Source of the DNA: JAFKKS01 sp050187875
GTDB taxonomy: Bacteria > Pseudomonadota > Alphaproteobacteria > Rhizobiales > Xanthobacteraceae
DNA: 64,000 nucleotides
Direction of reading: 5' to 3'
Assembly (NCBI GenBank): GCA_050187875.1
Contig: JBFWXB010000016.1
Span: 27,495 to 91,494, forward strand
Both the position numbers and the translations under genes were made by a program. The number at the start of each line of letters is the position of its first letter. The first letter of the stretch is position 1. Under the pieces are notes generated by a model. The model made no database searches and was not told the origin of the DNA. It was given only the letters and a program-made list of their open reading frames with translations. Of this stretch, positions 53,160 to 61,641 are shown piece by piece.

Positions 53160-56100
53160 CTACACCGCCTCGACCGTCACCACGCCGGGCACGGCCTTGA
53201 TCGCACCCGCGATCTGCGGCGAGACGTTGAAACGCCCCGGCAAACGGACTTCCACTTCGGCGTCCGGCAGCAGCACGACCATGCTGACCTCGCCGTCGCC
53301 GTTTGAACTCGGCGCCGCCGCGCCTCGCGCGGATGCGCCGTTGCGGCCGCCATTGCCGTTGCGGGCCTGCTGCAAGCGCAGCTTCACGCTCTCGAGTGGT
53401 GCCGGCGTGCGCACAAAAACACGAAGCCCGCGCTGGTGCTTTTCCGTCGCGCGGTCGAGAAGCTCGACCGTCTGGATGCGCGCCCGCACCTCCTCGCCCT
53501 GCGCCTCCGCCGTGAGGAACAGCACCACCGCCTTGCCCGGCTCCAGCATGTCGCGATGCTGCGCCAGGCCTTCCGCGAAAATTACCGCCTCGTAGTGACC
53601 CGACGGGTCGGAGAGCGCGATGATGCCCATGCGGTTGCCGGTCTTGGTGCGCCGCTCGGTGCGCGAAAGCACGGTCGCCGCGACCTTGCCCGCGGTCGCA
53701 CCGGCGCGCACCTGCTTGGCGAATTCGGCATAGGGCAGAACGCGCAGCTTCTTGAGCGCGTCGGCATAATCGTCGAGCGGGTGACCCGAAAGAAAGAACC
53801 CGATCGCGTCGTATTCCTTCTGCAACAATTCGGCCGGAAGCCACGGCGTCGTCGCGGGGATCGGCAATTGCTCGCTCGCGCCGGCGCCACCGAACAATTC
53901 GCTCTGCCCGACCGTCGTCGCCTCGAAGCGGCGCTGCGCATGCGCCATCATCGCGTCAACCGCGGCGAAGACGCGTGCCCGATCCGGCTCGAGTGCGTCG
54001 AAAGCGCCCGCGGCGGCGAGGCTTTCGAGCACGCGCTTGTTGACCGCGCGTGGATTGATGCGTCCGGCAAAGTCGGCAAGATCACGGAAGGGGCGCTCGC
54101 CACGCGCAGCGACGATCGTCTCGACCGCCTGCGCGCCGACGCCCTTCAGCGCCGCGAGCGCATAGCGGATCGCGCCGTTTTCCACCTCGAACGTCGTCCT
54201 GGAGTGATTGATCGAGGGCGGTTCGACCTTGATGCCGAGGCGCCTCGCCTCGTCACGAAATTCCGCGAGCTTATCCGTGTTCTGCATCGACAGCGTCATC
54301 GATGCAGCGAGGAACTCGACCGGATAATGCGCCTTCATAAAGGCCGTCTGGTAGGCAACCAACGCGTAGGCGGCAGCGTGGCTTTTGTTGAAGCCGTAGT
54401 CCGCGAACCTGGCGAGTAGCTCGAAGATCGTCTCGGCCTGCTTCTTGTCGATGCCACGCTCGACTGCGCCGGAGACGAAGCGCTGCTCTTGCGCCGCCAT
54501 TTCCGCCTTGATCTTCTTGCCCATCGCGCGGCGCAGCAGATCGGCTTCGCCGAGCGAGTAGCCGGCCAATTCGCGCGCGATCTGCATCACCTGCTCTTGG
54601 TAGATGATGACGCCGAAGGTCTCGCGCAGCATCGGCTCCAGCGCGGGGTGGATGTAGTCCGGCTTCTCGTCGCCATGCTTGCGCGCGCAGTAGGTCGGGA
54701 TATTCGCCATCGGGCCGGGGCGATAGAGCGCCACCAGCGCGATGATGTCCTCGAAGCGGTCCGGACGCATGTCGACCAGTGCGCGGCGCATACCCGCGCT
54801 TTCCACCTGGAACACGCCGACCACCTCGCCGCGTGAAAGCATCGCATAGGGCTTCGGATCGTCGAGCGGGATATGCAGGAGGTCGAGGTCGACGCCGCGC
54901 CGCTGCAAAAGCTTCACGGCGACGTCGAGCACCGTCAGCGTGGTGAGGCCGAGGAAGTCGAATTTCACGAGCCCCGCCTGCTCCACCCATTTCATATTGA
55001 ACTGGGTGACCGGCATGTCGGACTTCGGATCGCGATAGAGCGGCACCAGCTCCTGCAGCGGCCGGTCGCCGATCACGATGCCGGCGGCGTGGGTCGACGC
55101 GTGACGGTGCAGGCCCTCGAGCTTCACCGCGATATCGAACGCGCGCGCCACCACCGGCTCGGCATCGCGCGCGGCTTGAAGGCGCGGCTCCTCGTCGATT
55201 GCGCGCTTGAGCGTCACCGGGTGCGCGGGGTTCTGCGGCACAAGCTTGCAGAGCTTGTCGACCTGCCCATACGGCATTTCGAGGACGCGCCCGACATCGC
55301 GCAGCACGCCGCGCGCCTGCAGCGTGCCGAACGTGATGATCTGCGCGACCTGGTCGCGGCCATAGCGCGACTGGACGTAACGGATCACCTCGTCGCGCCG
55401 GTTCTGACAGAAGTCGATGTCGAAGTCCGGCATCGAGATGCGATCCGGATTGAGGAAGCGCTCGAAGATCAGGCCGAAGCGGATCGGATCGAGGTCGGTG
55501 ATGGTGAGCGCATAGGCGACAAGCGAGCCGGCGCCGGAGCCGCGGCCGGGACCAACCGGGATCCCCTGCCCTTTCGCCCACTGGATGAAGTCAGCGACGA
55601 TCAGGAAGTAGCCGGGATATTTCATGCGCTCGATGACATCGAGCTCGTAGGCGAGACGCGTCTCGTATTCTTCTTGCGTCGCGCCGGGCGCAAGCCCCTG
55701 GGTCTCGATGCGGCGACGCAGCCCCGCGGCCGCCTGCTGGCGCAGCTCCTGGGCTTCGGCGGCGAGCGAATCCGCGCCCTCCGCCTGCGTGAAGCGCGGC
55801 AGGATCGGTTTGCGCACTGTGGGGCAGTAGGCGCAGCGCTGCGCGATCTCGACCGTCGACGCCAGCGCCTCGGGCAGGTCGTCGAACGTCGTCATCATGT
55901 CGGCGCGGGACTTGAAGTGGTGCTCGGCCGTGAGCTGACGCCGATCGGCCTCGGCAACGATGCGTCCCTCGGCGATGCAGATCAGCGCATCATGCGCCTC
56001 GTAGTCGTCCGGCTTGGCGAAGAACGGCTCGTTGCTCGCGACCAGCGGAATGCCGTCCGCATAGGCCATCTCGATCAGCGCCGGTTCGACCTGCCGCTCG

Positions 56101-56669
56101 GCTGCCATCCCGTGGCGCTGCAGCTCGACATAGAGCCGGTCGCCGAACCGTTCAGCGAGGGTCTTGCAGCGCGCCTGGGCGCGTTCCGGGCGCCCGGCAG
56201 CGATCTCGGCGTCGAGCGGCCCGCCGGCGCCGCCGGTGAGCGCGATCAGCCCCGCCGTGTCGTCCAGCCAATCCAGCTTGATGTGCGTGCGCGTATCCGA
56301 AGGCGTTTCCAGGAAGGCGCGGGAGGTGAGGCGCAGCAGGCTGCGGTAGCCGGCCTCGTCGGCAGCGAGGATCACGAGGCGCGGCAAGCGGATCGTCGAG
56401 GGGCTGTGCCGCGGATCGACCTCGACATCCCCGAAGTCGATGCTCAGCGCGCAGCCCAGGATCGGCTGGATGCCTAAGCCCGAGACCTTCTGGGAGAATT
56501 CGAGCGCCCCGAACATGTTGTCGGTGTCGGTCAGCGCCAGCGCCGGCTGACGGTCCGCTTTGGCAAGCTCCGCGAGCCGCGCAATCGACAGCGCGCCTTC
56601 GAGCAAAGAGTAGGACGAATGGACGTGCAGATGCACGAATCCGGGACCGGCGCTCAACGCTCGCCTCAC
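53160..56669 (-). CDS. dnaE: DNA polymerase III subunit alpha (replicative)
   Basis: Catalytic subunit of the replicative polymerase. 1169 residues with a GTG start at 56669. The N-terminal PHP domain begins FVHLHVHSSYSLLEGALS, the polymerase palm has MPDFDIDFCQNRRDEVIRY with the catalytic Asp pair, GPGRGSGAGSLVAYAL precedes it, and a helix-hairpin-helix and OB-fold tail follow. The length and motifs are DnaE1-type; the mutagenic DnaE2-ImuAB set is not here. Last gene of the lolCD-dnaE side of the minus-strand block. Confidence 0.97.
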   Translation of the reverse strand: MRRALSAGPGFVHLHVHSSYSLLEGALSIARLAELAKADRQPALALTDTDNMFGALEFSQKVSGLGIQPILGCALSIDFGDVEVDPRHSPSTIRLPRLVILAADEAGYRSLLRLTSRAFLETPSDTRTHIKLDWLDDTAGLIALTGGAGGPLDAEIAAGRPERAQARCKTLAERFGDRLYVELQRHGMAAERQVEPALIEMAYADGIPLVASNEPFFAKPDDYEAHDALICIAEGRIVAEADRRQLTAEHHFKSRADMMTTFDDLPEALASTVEIAQRCAYCPTVRKPILPRFTQAEGADSLAAEAQELRQQAAAGLRRRIETQGLAPGATQEEYETRLAYELDVIERMKYPGYFLIVADFIQWAKGQGIPVGPGRGSGAGSLVAYALTITDLDPIRFGLIFERFLNPDRISMPDFDIDFCQNRRDEVIRYVQSRYGRDQVAQIITFGTLQARGVLRDVGRVLEMPYGQVDKLCKLVPQNPAHPVTLKRAIDEEPRLQAARDAEPVVARAFDIAVKLEGLHRHASTHAAGIVIGDRPLQELVPLYRDPKSDMPVTQFNMKWVEQAGLVKFDFLGLTTLTVLDVAVKLLQRRGVDLDLLHIPLDDPKPYAMLSRGEVVGVFQVESAGMRRALVDMRPDRFEDIIALVALYRPGPMANIPTYCARKHGDEKPDYIHPALEPMLRETFGVIIYQEQVMQIARELAGYSLGEADLLRRAMGKKIKAEMAAQEQRFVSGAVERGIDKKQAETIFELLARFADYGFNKSHAAAYALVAYQTAFMKAHYPVEFLAASMTLSMQNTDKLAEFRDEARRLGIKVEPPSINHSRTTFEVENGAIRYALAALKGVGAQAVETIVAARGERPFRDLADFAGRINPRAVNKRVLESLAAAGAFDALEPDRARVFAAVDAMMAHAQRRFEATTVGQSELFGGAGASEQLPIPATTPWLPAELLQKEYDAIGFFLSGHPLDDYADALKKLRVLPYAEFAKQVRAGATAGKVAATVLSRTERRTKTGNRMGIIALSDPSGHYEAVIFAEGLAQHRDMLEPGKAVVLFLTAEAQGEEVRARIQTVELLDRATEKHQRGLRVFVRTPAPLESVKLRLQQARNGNGGRNGASARGAAAPSSNGDGEVSMVVLLPDAEVEVRLPGRFNVSPQIAGAIKAVPGVVTVEAV

Positions 56670-56758
56670 GATTCCATGGTGACCCTATGGAGCTATCACC
56701 CGGCACCTTGAAGGACCACCATGGTCGACCTGTTCTCCCCATACTCCCCGTCTCGCCA

Positions 56759-56835
56759 AAGGGCGCGGCGCGTCAGGCAGGTAGCGCACCTCGTCCCGAA
56801 CGAGGGGATCGCAGGTTGAAATCCTGCTGCCCCGA
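56759..56835 (+). pseudogene. Proline-tRNA-like pseudogene with an inverted anticodon loop
   Basis: 77 bases fold as a cloverleaf on the plus strand: D stem GCGC/GCGC (56768-56771, 56784-56787), anticodon stem CCTCG/CGAGG (56789-56793, 56801-56805), variable GGATC, T stem GCAGG/CCTGC (56811-56815, 56823-56827), acceptor 3' strand TGCCCCG. Length and stems match bacterial tRNA-Pro such as E. coli proK. It cannot be functional: positions 1-2 do not pair with 71-72, the T loop reads TTGAAAT instead of TTC, U8 and U33 are missing and no CCA follows. The anticodon loop reads TCCCGAA, the reverse complement of proK TTCGGGA. Confidence 0.6.
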
Positions 56836-56852
56836 GGCTTGCAGGTCCGGGG

Positions 56853-56951
56853 TCATAGCGTCTCGATCAGGCGGGCCCAAACGGCGATGCTGCCGACGAA
56901 AAGCGTGAGCGAGATCAAGGCGGCGGCTTCTTCGCAAACGGTCCGGAACAT
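56853..56951 (-). CDS. 32-residue membrane peptide
   Basis: Short gene between lolD and dnaE: MFRTVCEEAAALISLTLFVG then SIAVWARLIETL, ending in TGA. A GGAGAG Shine-Dalgarno lies 5 bases before ATG 56951. Residues 10-27 form one membrane helix. The MFRTVCEE opening followed by such a helix recalls short hypothetical proteins annotated in Bradyrhizobium relatives. It is too short for most gene finders. Function unknown; small helix peptides often modulate membrane complexes, which is only inference here. Confidence 0.6.
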   Translation of the reverse strand: MFRTVCEEAAALISLTLFVGSIAVWARLIETL

Positions 56952-57055
56952 GGCGACTCTCCATCTGTTGGAGGCGTAATGTTCATGTTTTGTTCTGGCC
57001 TGTCAACAACGATCGCAGACGCCATTTCGGTCAGGGTTAACGGCCCCGTCCCGGA

Positions 57056-57745
57056 TCAATCGAGCTCGACCACCAGCCCGTCGCGCAACGTCACGCGCCG
57101 GTCCATGCGCGCGGCAAGGTCGGCATTGTGGGTCGCGACGATCGCGGCAAGCCCCGAGGCCTGCACGAGCTGCTGCAGCGTGCTGAACACGTGGTCAGCC
57201 GTGTGCGGGTCGAGGTTCCCCGTCGGCTCGTCGGCGAGGAGGATGCTCGGCGCGTTGGCGGCGGCGCGGGCAATCGCGACGCGCTGCTGCTCGCCGCCCG
57301 AGAGCTCCGCAGGCCGGTGGGTGAGCCGGTCCTTCAAGCCGAGATACGAGAGCAACTCGCCCGCGCGCTTAGCCGCTTCCTTGCGCGCCAAGCCACGCAC
57401 CATCTGCGGCAGCATCACGTTCTCCAGCGCCGAGAACTCGGGCAGGAGATGGTGGAATTGGTAGATGAAGCCGATCTGGTTGCGGCGGATGCGGGTGCGC
57501 TCGGCGTCGGCAAGCGTCGAGGTCGCCGCTCCGCCGATGAAGACTTCGCCGCCATCGGGGTGTTCGAGCAGCCCCGCGACATGCAGCAGCGTGGACTTGC
57601 CAGTACCGGAGGGCGCCATCAGCGCGACCGACTGCCCGGGCCAGACGGCGAGCTCGGCGCCCTGGAGGATATCGAGCGTCGCCTCGCCCTGGCGGTAATG
57701 GCGCTCTACGCCCTGAAGGAAGATTGCCGGCTCTTTATCCGCCAT
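57056..57745 (-). CDS. lolD: Lipoprotein-releasing system ATP-binding protein LolD
   Basis: ATPase of the LolCDE machine that extracts lipoproteins from the inner membrane. 229 residues from ATG 57745 (MADKEPAIFLQGVERHYRQG). Walker A is APSGTGKST (about 44-52), the ABC signature LSGGEQQRVAIARA and Walker B SILLADEPTGNLD. An upstream in-frame extension to 57799 overlaps lolC/E and is unlikely. It lies 10 bases after the permease gene. Confidence 0.95.
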   Translation of the reverse strand: MADKEPAIFLQGVERHYRQGEATLDILQGAELAVWPGQSVALMAPSGTGKSTLLHVAGLLEHPDGGEVFIGGAATSTLADAERTRIRRNQIGFIYQFHHLLPEFSALENVMLPQMVRGLARKEAAKRAGELLSYLGLKDRLTHRPAELSGGEQQRVAIARAAANAPSILLADEPTGNLDPHTADHVFSTLQQLVQASGLAAIVATHNADLAARMDRRVTLRDGLVVELD

Positions 57746-57755
57746 CGCGCGACCC

Positions 57756-59024
57756 TCACTCGTACCGCAGCGCTTCGACGGGATCGAGGCGCGCCGCACG
57801 CCACGCCGGATAGAGCGGCGCCAGGAGCGAGAGAGCGAGCGCCATGATGACGACCGCCGTCGTCTCGGCCGGGTCCATGCGCGCCGGCAGACGGGAGAGG
57901 AAATAGAGCTCGGGCGAAAACAATTCCGTCGCGGTGAGCCACGAGAGGAACTGGCGGATCGCCTCGATGTTCTGGCAGACGACGAAGCCGACGATGAAGC
58001 CGACGATCGTGCCGACGACGCCGATCGCCGCGCCGGTGATGAGGAAGATCCGCAGGACCGCGCCTTGCGTCGCGCCCATGGTGCGCAGGATCGCGATGTC
58101 GTGGCTCTTGTCCTTCACCAGCATCACCATGCCGGAAATGATGTTGAAGGCGGCGATGATGACGATCAGCATCAGGATGAGGAACATCACGTTGCGTTCC
58201 ACCTGCAGCGCGTTGAAGAAGGTCGCGTTGCGCTGGCGCCAATCGACGATGAAGACCGGACGCCCCGCCGCCTCCGTCACCTGCTTGCGGAACATGTCCA
58301 CCTTGTCGGCGTCGTTCGTATAGACCTCGATCGCGGTCACGTCGCCGTTGCGGTTGAAATAGGCCTGGGACTCCGCGAGCGGCATGAAGACGAAGGCTGC
58401 GTCATATTCCGACATGCCGATCTCGAAGACCGCAGCGACCTTGTAGGTCTTGATGCGCGGGATCGTGCCCATGGCGGTCACGGCGCCGCGCGGCGCGACG
58501 AGGGTCACGTTGTCGCCGGCGCGTAGCGACAGCTGGTCGGCGAGACGACGCCCGATCACGACGCCCTGGTTCTCGTCGAAGCCTTCGAGCGTGCCCTGCT
58601 TGATGTTCTGCGAGACCGACGGGAATTTGGCGAGATCGGCTCCGCGAATGCCGCGCACGAGGACGCCGCTCGCGTTGAACGGCGAGGATGCGAGCGCCTG
58701 GCCCTCGATGATCGGGGCCGCGAGGATGACACCATCGACGCCGGAAATGCGCTTCGCCACCGCCTCCCAGTCATTGAGCGGCGTTTCGATCGGCTGCACC
58801 AGCAGGTGACCGTTCAACCCGAGGATCTTGCTCAAGAGCTCGGTGCGGAAACCGTTCATCACCGCCATGACGATGATGAGCACCGCGACGCCGAGCATGA
58901 AGCCGAGAAACGAGAATCCGGCGGTGACGGAGATAAAGCCTTCCTTGCGCCGCGCCCGCAGGTAGCGCAACGAGAGAAGCCATTCGAAAGGCGCAAAAGG
59001 CCGCGTCGCGGCCGGCTCGCTCAT
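57756..59024 (-). CDS. lolC: Lipoprotein-releasing ABC transporter permease (LolC/LolE type)
   Basis: 422 residues, four membrane helices with a large periplasmic domain after the first. FEWLLSLRYLRARRKEGFIS near residues 13-32, then the helix FSFLGFMLGVAVLIIVMAVMN with GFRTELLSKILGLNGH, and the FtsX-like C-terminal part (ILMLIVIIAAFNIISGMVML onward). A single permease gene is present, as in many alphaproteobacteria where it replaces both LolC and LolE. Between proS and lolD. Confidence 0.93.
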   Translation of the reverse strand: MSEPAATRPFAPFEWLLSLRYLRARRKEGFISVTAGFSFLGFMLGVAVLIIVMAVMNGFRTELLSKILGLNGHLLVQPIETPLNDWEAVAKRISGVDGVILAAPIIEGQALASSPFNASGVLVRGIRGADLAKFPSVSQNIKQGTLEGFDENQGVVIGRRLADQLSLRAGDNVTLVAPRGAVTAMGTIPRIKTYKVAAVFEIGMSEYDAAFVFMPLAESQAYFNRNGDVTAIEVYTNDADKVDMFRKQVTEAAGRPVFIVDWRQRNATFFNALQVERNVMFLILMLIVIIAAFNIISGMVMLVKDKSHDIAILRTMGATQGAVLRIFLITGAAIGVVGTIVGFIVGFVVCQNIEAIRQFLSWLTATELFSPELYFLSRLPARMDPAETTAVVIMALALSLLAPLYPAWRAARLDPVEALRYE

Positions 59025-59111
59025 ATCCGATACCCCGTTGCCGCGACTTGACCCGATTCTGCGCGTTCGGCGCTACTGCCGCGGCGGCGCCCGGCGTGGG
59101 CGTGAACAGCT

Positions 59112-60434
59112 TTATTGCGCAAGGCGCGCGACGGCTTCCGCCGGCGTGACAAGCTCGCGGGTCCCATCCTTGCGGCGCTTGAGTTCGACCTTGCCCTCGG
59201 CGAGCCCCTTGGGGCCGACCAGGATCTGGTACGGGATGCCGATGAGATCGGCGGTCGCGAATTTCGAGCCGGGCCGTTCGTCGCGGTCGTCATAGAGCAC
59301 GTCGCGGCCCGTGGCGGTGAGCTCGCGATAGAGAATCTCGCTCGCCTCTCCGGTCGCGCCATCGCCCTGCTTGAGATTGAGGATCGCGACATCGAACGGC
59401 GCGATCGCGTCAGGCCAGATGATGCCGGCGTCATCATGCGACGCCTCAATCGCGGCAGCGACGAGCCGCGAGGGCCCGATGCCGTAGGAGCCCATATGCA
59501 CCGGCTTCTCGCTGCCATCCGCGGCGGTGACGACGGCTTTCATCGGTTCGGAATATTTGGTCCCGAAGTAGAAAATATGGCCGACCTCGATGCCACGCGC
59601 GGAGACCTGCCGGTCTCCAGGAATCTTTCCGAAAGCGTCGGCGTCATGCTTCTCTGATGTCGCGGCGTAGAGCGACGTCCATTGATCGACGATCTTCTGC
59701 AGGCCGGCGACGTCGTCGAAGTCGACATTCGCGTCCGGCACTTTGAAGTCCAGATAATCGCGGTGGCAGAACACCTCGCTCTCGCCGGTCGAGGCGAGAA
59801 TGATGAATTCGTGACTCATGTCGCCGCCGATCGGACCCGATTCCGCGCGCATCGGGATCGCCTTCAATCCGAGCCGTGCAAAGGTGCGCAGATACGCGAT
59901 GAACATCTTGTTGTAGGAGTGCCGCGCGCCGGCTTGGTCGACGTCGAAGGAATAGGCGTCCTTCATCAGGAACTCGCGCGAGCGCATGACGCCGAAGCGC
60001 GGCCGCACCTCGTCGCGGAACTTCCACTGGATATGATAGAGATTGAGCGGCACGTCCTTGTACGAACGGACGTAGGCGCGGAAGATTTCCGTCACCATCT
60101 CCTCATTGGTCGGCCCGAAGAGCATGTCGCGCTCATGCCGATCCTTGATGCGCAGCATTTCCTTGCCGTAGTCATCGTAGCGACCGCTTTCGCGCCAAAG
60201 GTCCGCCGACTGGATCGTCGGCATGATCATCTCGATGGCGCCGGAGCGGTTCTGCTCCTCGCGGACGACCGCGCAGACCTTCTGCAGGACGCGATGGCCG
60301 AGCGGCAAAAAGGCATAGATGCCGGCGGCCTCCTGGCGGATCATGCCGGCGCGCAGCATCAGCCGATGGGAGACGATCTCGGCCTCCTTGGGCGTTTCGC
60401 GCAGGATGGGGAGGAAATAGCGGGATAGCCGCAT
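59112..60434 (-). CDS. proS: Prolyl-tRNA synthetase (alphaproteobacterial short type)
   Basis: Charges tRNA-Pro. 440 residues from ATG 60434 (MRLSRYFLPILRETPKEAEI), the short ProRS lacking the INS editing insertion of E. coli ProS. Motif 2 is in FRDEVRPRFGVMRSREFLMK and motif 3 in GSYGIGPSRLVAAAIE; the anticodon-binding domain ends the protein (DERPGSKFATADLIGIPYQI). An open frame further upstream to 60791 is not conserved protein. A decayed tRNA-Pro-like sequence lies 2.3 kb away. Confidence 0.96.
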   Translation of the reverse strand: MRLSRYFLPILRETPKEAEIVSHRLMLRAGMIRQEAAGIYAFLPLGHRVLQKVCAVVREEQNRSGAIEMIMPTIQSADLWRESGRYDDYGKEMLRIKDRHERDMLFGPTNEEMVTEIFRAYVRSYKDVPLNLYHIQWKFRDEVRPRFGVMRSREFLMKDAYSFDVDQAGARHSYNKMFIAYLRTFARLGLKAIPMRAESGPIGGDMSHEFIILASTGESEVFCHRDYLDFKVPDANVDFDDVAGLQKIVDQWTSLYAATSEKHDADAFGKIPGDRQVSARGIEVGHIFYFGTKYSEPMKAVVTAADGSEKPVHMGSYGIGPSRLVAAAIEASHDDAGIIWPDAIAPFDVAILNLKQGDGATGEASEILYRELTATGRDVLYDDRDERPGSKFATADLIGIPYQILVGPKGLAEGKVELKRRKDGTRELVTPAEAVARLAQ

Positions 60435-60599
60435 GGAAACGCTCTTGATTCGGGGGTCGAAGCGGGCTGGCGCCGCAGTGAAAGCGGATGATGCGCCAAA
60501 AAACAAGCCAAGCCTTCGCGAGCGCCTGCGGGGCAAGCGTCGAACCTCCGCAAACGTCAGTAAAATCAGGCAAAAGCTAAATGGCTTGCGAGGGGCAAA

Positions 60600-60780
60600 G
60601 CTTGCGGTTACGCTTTCAGGACGGGTGCCGGAGTATCGCGTAACTTGGTACCGGCGGCCGTATGGTCCGAGTCTGGGGAGGACAGCGCCCGGCAGACGCT
60701 CGACGTCGTCGGCCGGAAAAAAGATAATTTTCGACACGGGCTTCGTAGCAATCCAGCAGGGCGCACGCCCTGCTTTTTTT
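60600..60780 (+). ncRNA. Candidate structured small RNA upstream of proS (plus strand)
   Basis: A plus-strand intrinsic terminator (60755-60780) has no plus-strand gene before it within the window, so something else should be transcribed toward it. The preceding 150 bases contain pairable segments, including GCCGGAGTA with TACCGGC around 60630-60660 and GGCCG with CGGCC further on. No known family (6S, SRP, tmRNA, RNase P) was recognised, no coding frame looks protein-like, and no convincing promoter was found. Limits are approximate. Confidence 0.35.
60755..60780 (+). terminator. Intrinsic terminator with no upstream plus-strand gene
   Basis: AGCAGGGC and GCCCTGCT form an 8-bp stem with loop GCAC, followed by a T-run to 60780. 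Orientation is plus-strand only; on the minus strand there is no T-run after the stem, so it is not the end of DUF1467 or the other minus-strand genes. Confidence 0.8.
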
Positions 60781-60816
60781 GTGTGCGACATGGGTCAGGC
60801 GAGGCCCAGCCATCGT

Positions 60817-60905
60817 CGTCATTGCCGGGCTTGACCCGGCAATCCATCCTCTTCTTGGAAAAGCTTTTGAAACGATGGATGCGCGGGTCAAGCCCGCGCA
60901 TGACG
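60817..60905. repeat. Interspersed palindromic repeat, GGGCTTGACCCG type, second copy
   Basis: CGTCATTGCCGGGCTTGACC with CGGCAATCCATC on the left; GATGGATGCGCGGGTCAAGC and CCGCGCATGACG on the right. Same family as the copy at 48969-49055. Between DUF1467 and proS, 9 bases past the DUF1467 stop. Confidence 0.85.
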
Positions 60906-60914
60906 AGTCGGAGC

Positions 60915-61184
60915 CTAATCCAACAAGCCGAACAGGGTCGTGAATTTTTCGGCCGTAATCCAGCGCTGCTCGTAGGCGACGTAGCAAGCGCCGAAGATCA
61001 CGGTCGACACCAGCGTCGTCCAAAGAAGCTTCCTGCCCAGCGCCGGGATCGATGGGGCGCCGGGGTCAGACCCATCGACGACCACACCGCTTTCCTGCTG
61101 CGAGCGGATTCCCCACGGCAGGACGGTGAACAGCACCACCCACCAGATGATGAAATAGATCGCCAGTCCCGTGGAGATCGACAT
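60915..61184 (-). CDS. DUF1467 membrane protein
   Basis: 89 residues: MSISTGLAIYFIIWWVVLFT leads into the family motif VLPWGIRSQQE, then GSDPGAPSIPALGRKLLWTT and a second membrane helix, with EKFTTLFGLLD at the end. This is the standard size and pattern of DUF1467, small two-helix proteins of alphaproteobacteria found next to proS and mce. Function unknown. 5 bases after mce, so coupled. Confidence 0.92.
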   Translation of the reverse strand: MSISTGLAIYFIIWWVVLFTVLPWGIRSQQESGVVVDGSDPGAPSIPALGRKLLWTTLVSTVIFGACYVAYEQRWITAEKFTTLFGLLD

Positions 61185-61189
61185 CGCGT

Positions 61190-61594
61190 TTAAACCTGCT
61201 CGAGCTCGACGAGCGTGCCGAAGAAGTCCTTCGGGTGAAGAAAGAGGACGGGCTTGCCGTGCGCACCGGTCTTTGGCGCACCACTGCCGAGAACCCGCGC
61301 ACCTTCCTTCACCAAACGGTCGCGTGCCGCGATGATGTCCTCGACCTCATAGCAGACGTGATGCATGCCGCCGTCGGGATTGCGCTCCAGGAATTTCGCG
61401 ATCGGTGAATCCGCGCCGAGAGGTTCGAGAAGCTCGATCTTGGTGTTCGGCAGATTGACGAACACCGTCGTCACACCATGGTCGGGCAACGGCAACGGCT
61501 CGGAAATTTTTCCGCCGAGCGCGTCGCGATAAGTCGCGGCCGCCTTCGCAAGATCAGGCACCACCAGCGCCACGTGATTAAGCCGTCCGATCAT
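61190..61594 (-). CDS. mce: Methylmalonyl-CoA epimerase
   Basis: Interconverts the R and S forms of methylmalonyl-CoA in propionate and branched-chain degradation. 134 residues of the VOC fold: MIGRLNHVALVVPDLAKAAA with metal His, PNTKIELLEPLGADSPIAKF, GGMHHVCYEVEDI (second His) and FLHPKDFFGTLVELEQV (Glu). Methylmalonyl-CoA mutase is not in the window. It lies between rnj and DUF1467. Confidence 0.95.
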   Translation of the reverse strand: MIGRLNHVALVVPDLAKAAATYRDALGGKISEPLPLPDHGVTTVFVNLPNTKIELLEPLGADSPIAKFLERNPDGGMHHVCYEVEDIIAARDRLVKEGARVLGSGAPKTGAHGKPVLFLHPKDFFGTLVELEQV

Positions 61595-61641
61595 GCGCGC
61601 ACCTTATGCCAAGCTGCCGAGTGAAGAAACGCCGTCCGCGG

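Noticed and set aside
54873..56477. 534-codon open frame opposite dnaE
   Set aside because: Antisense shadow with charged low-complexity sequence and no domain.
60435..60791. N-terminal extension of ProS to 60791
   Set aside because: ProRS begins at MRLSRYFLPILRE; the extension includes the terminator hairpin and lacks conservation features.
60433..60834. Plus-strand frame of 133 codons across the proS upstream region
   Set aside because: Starts on the proS start codon complement, runs through the intrinsic terminator and into the palindromic repeat; no protein-like pattern.
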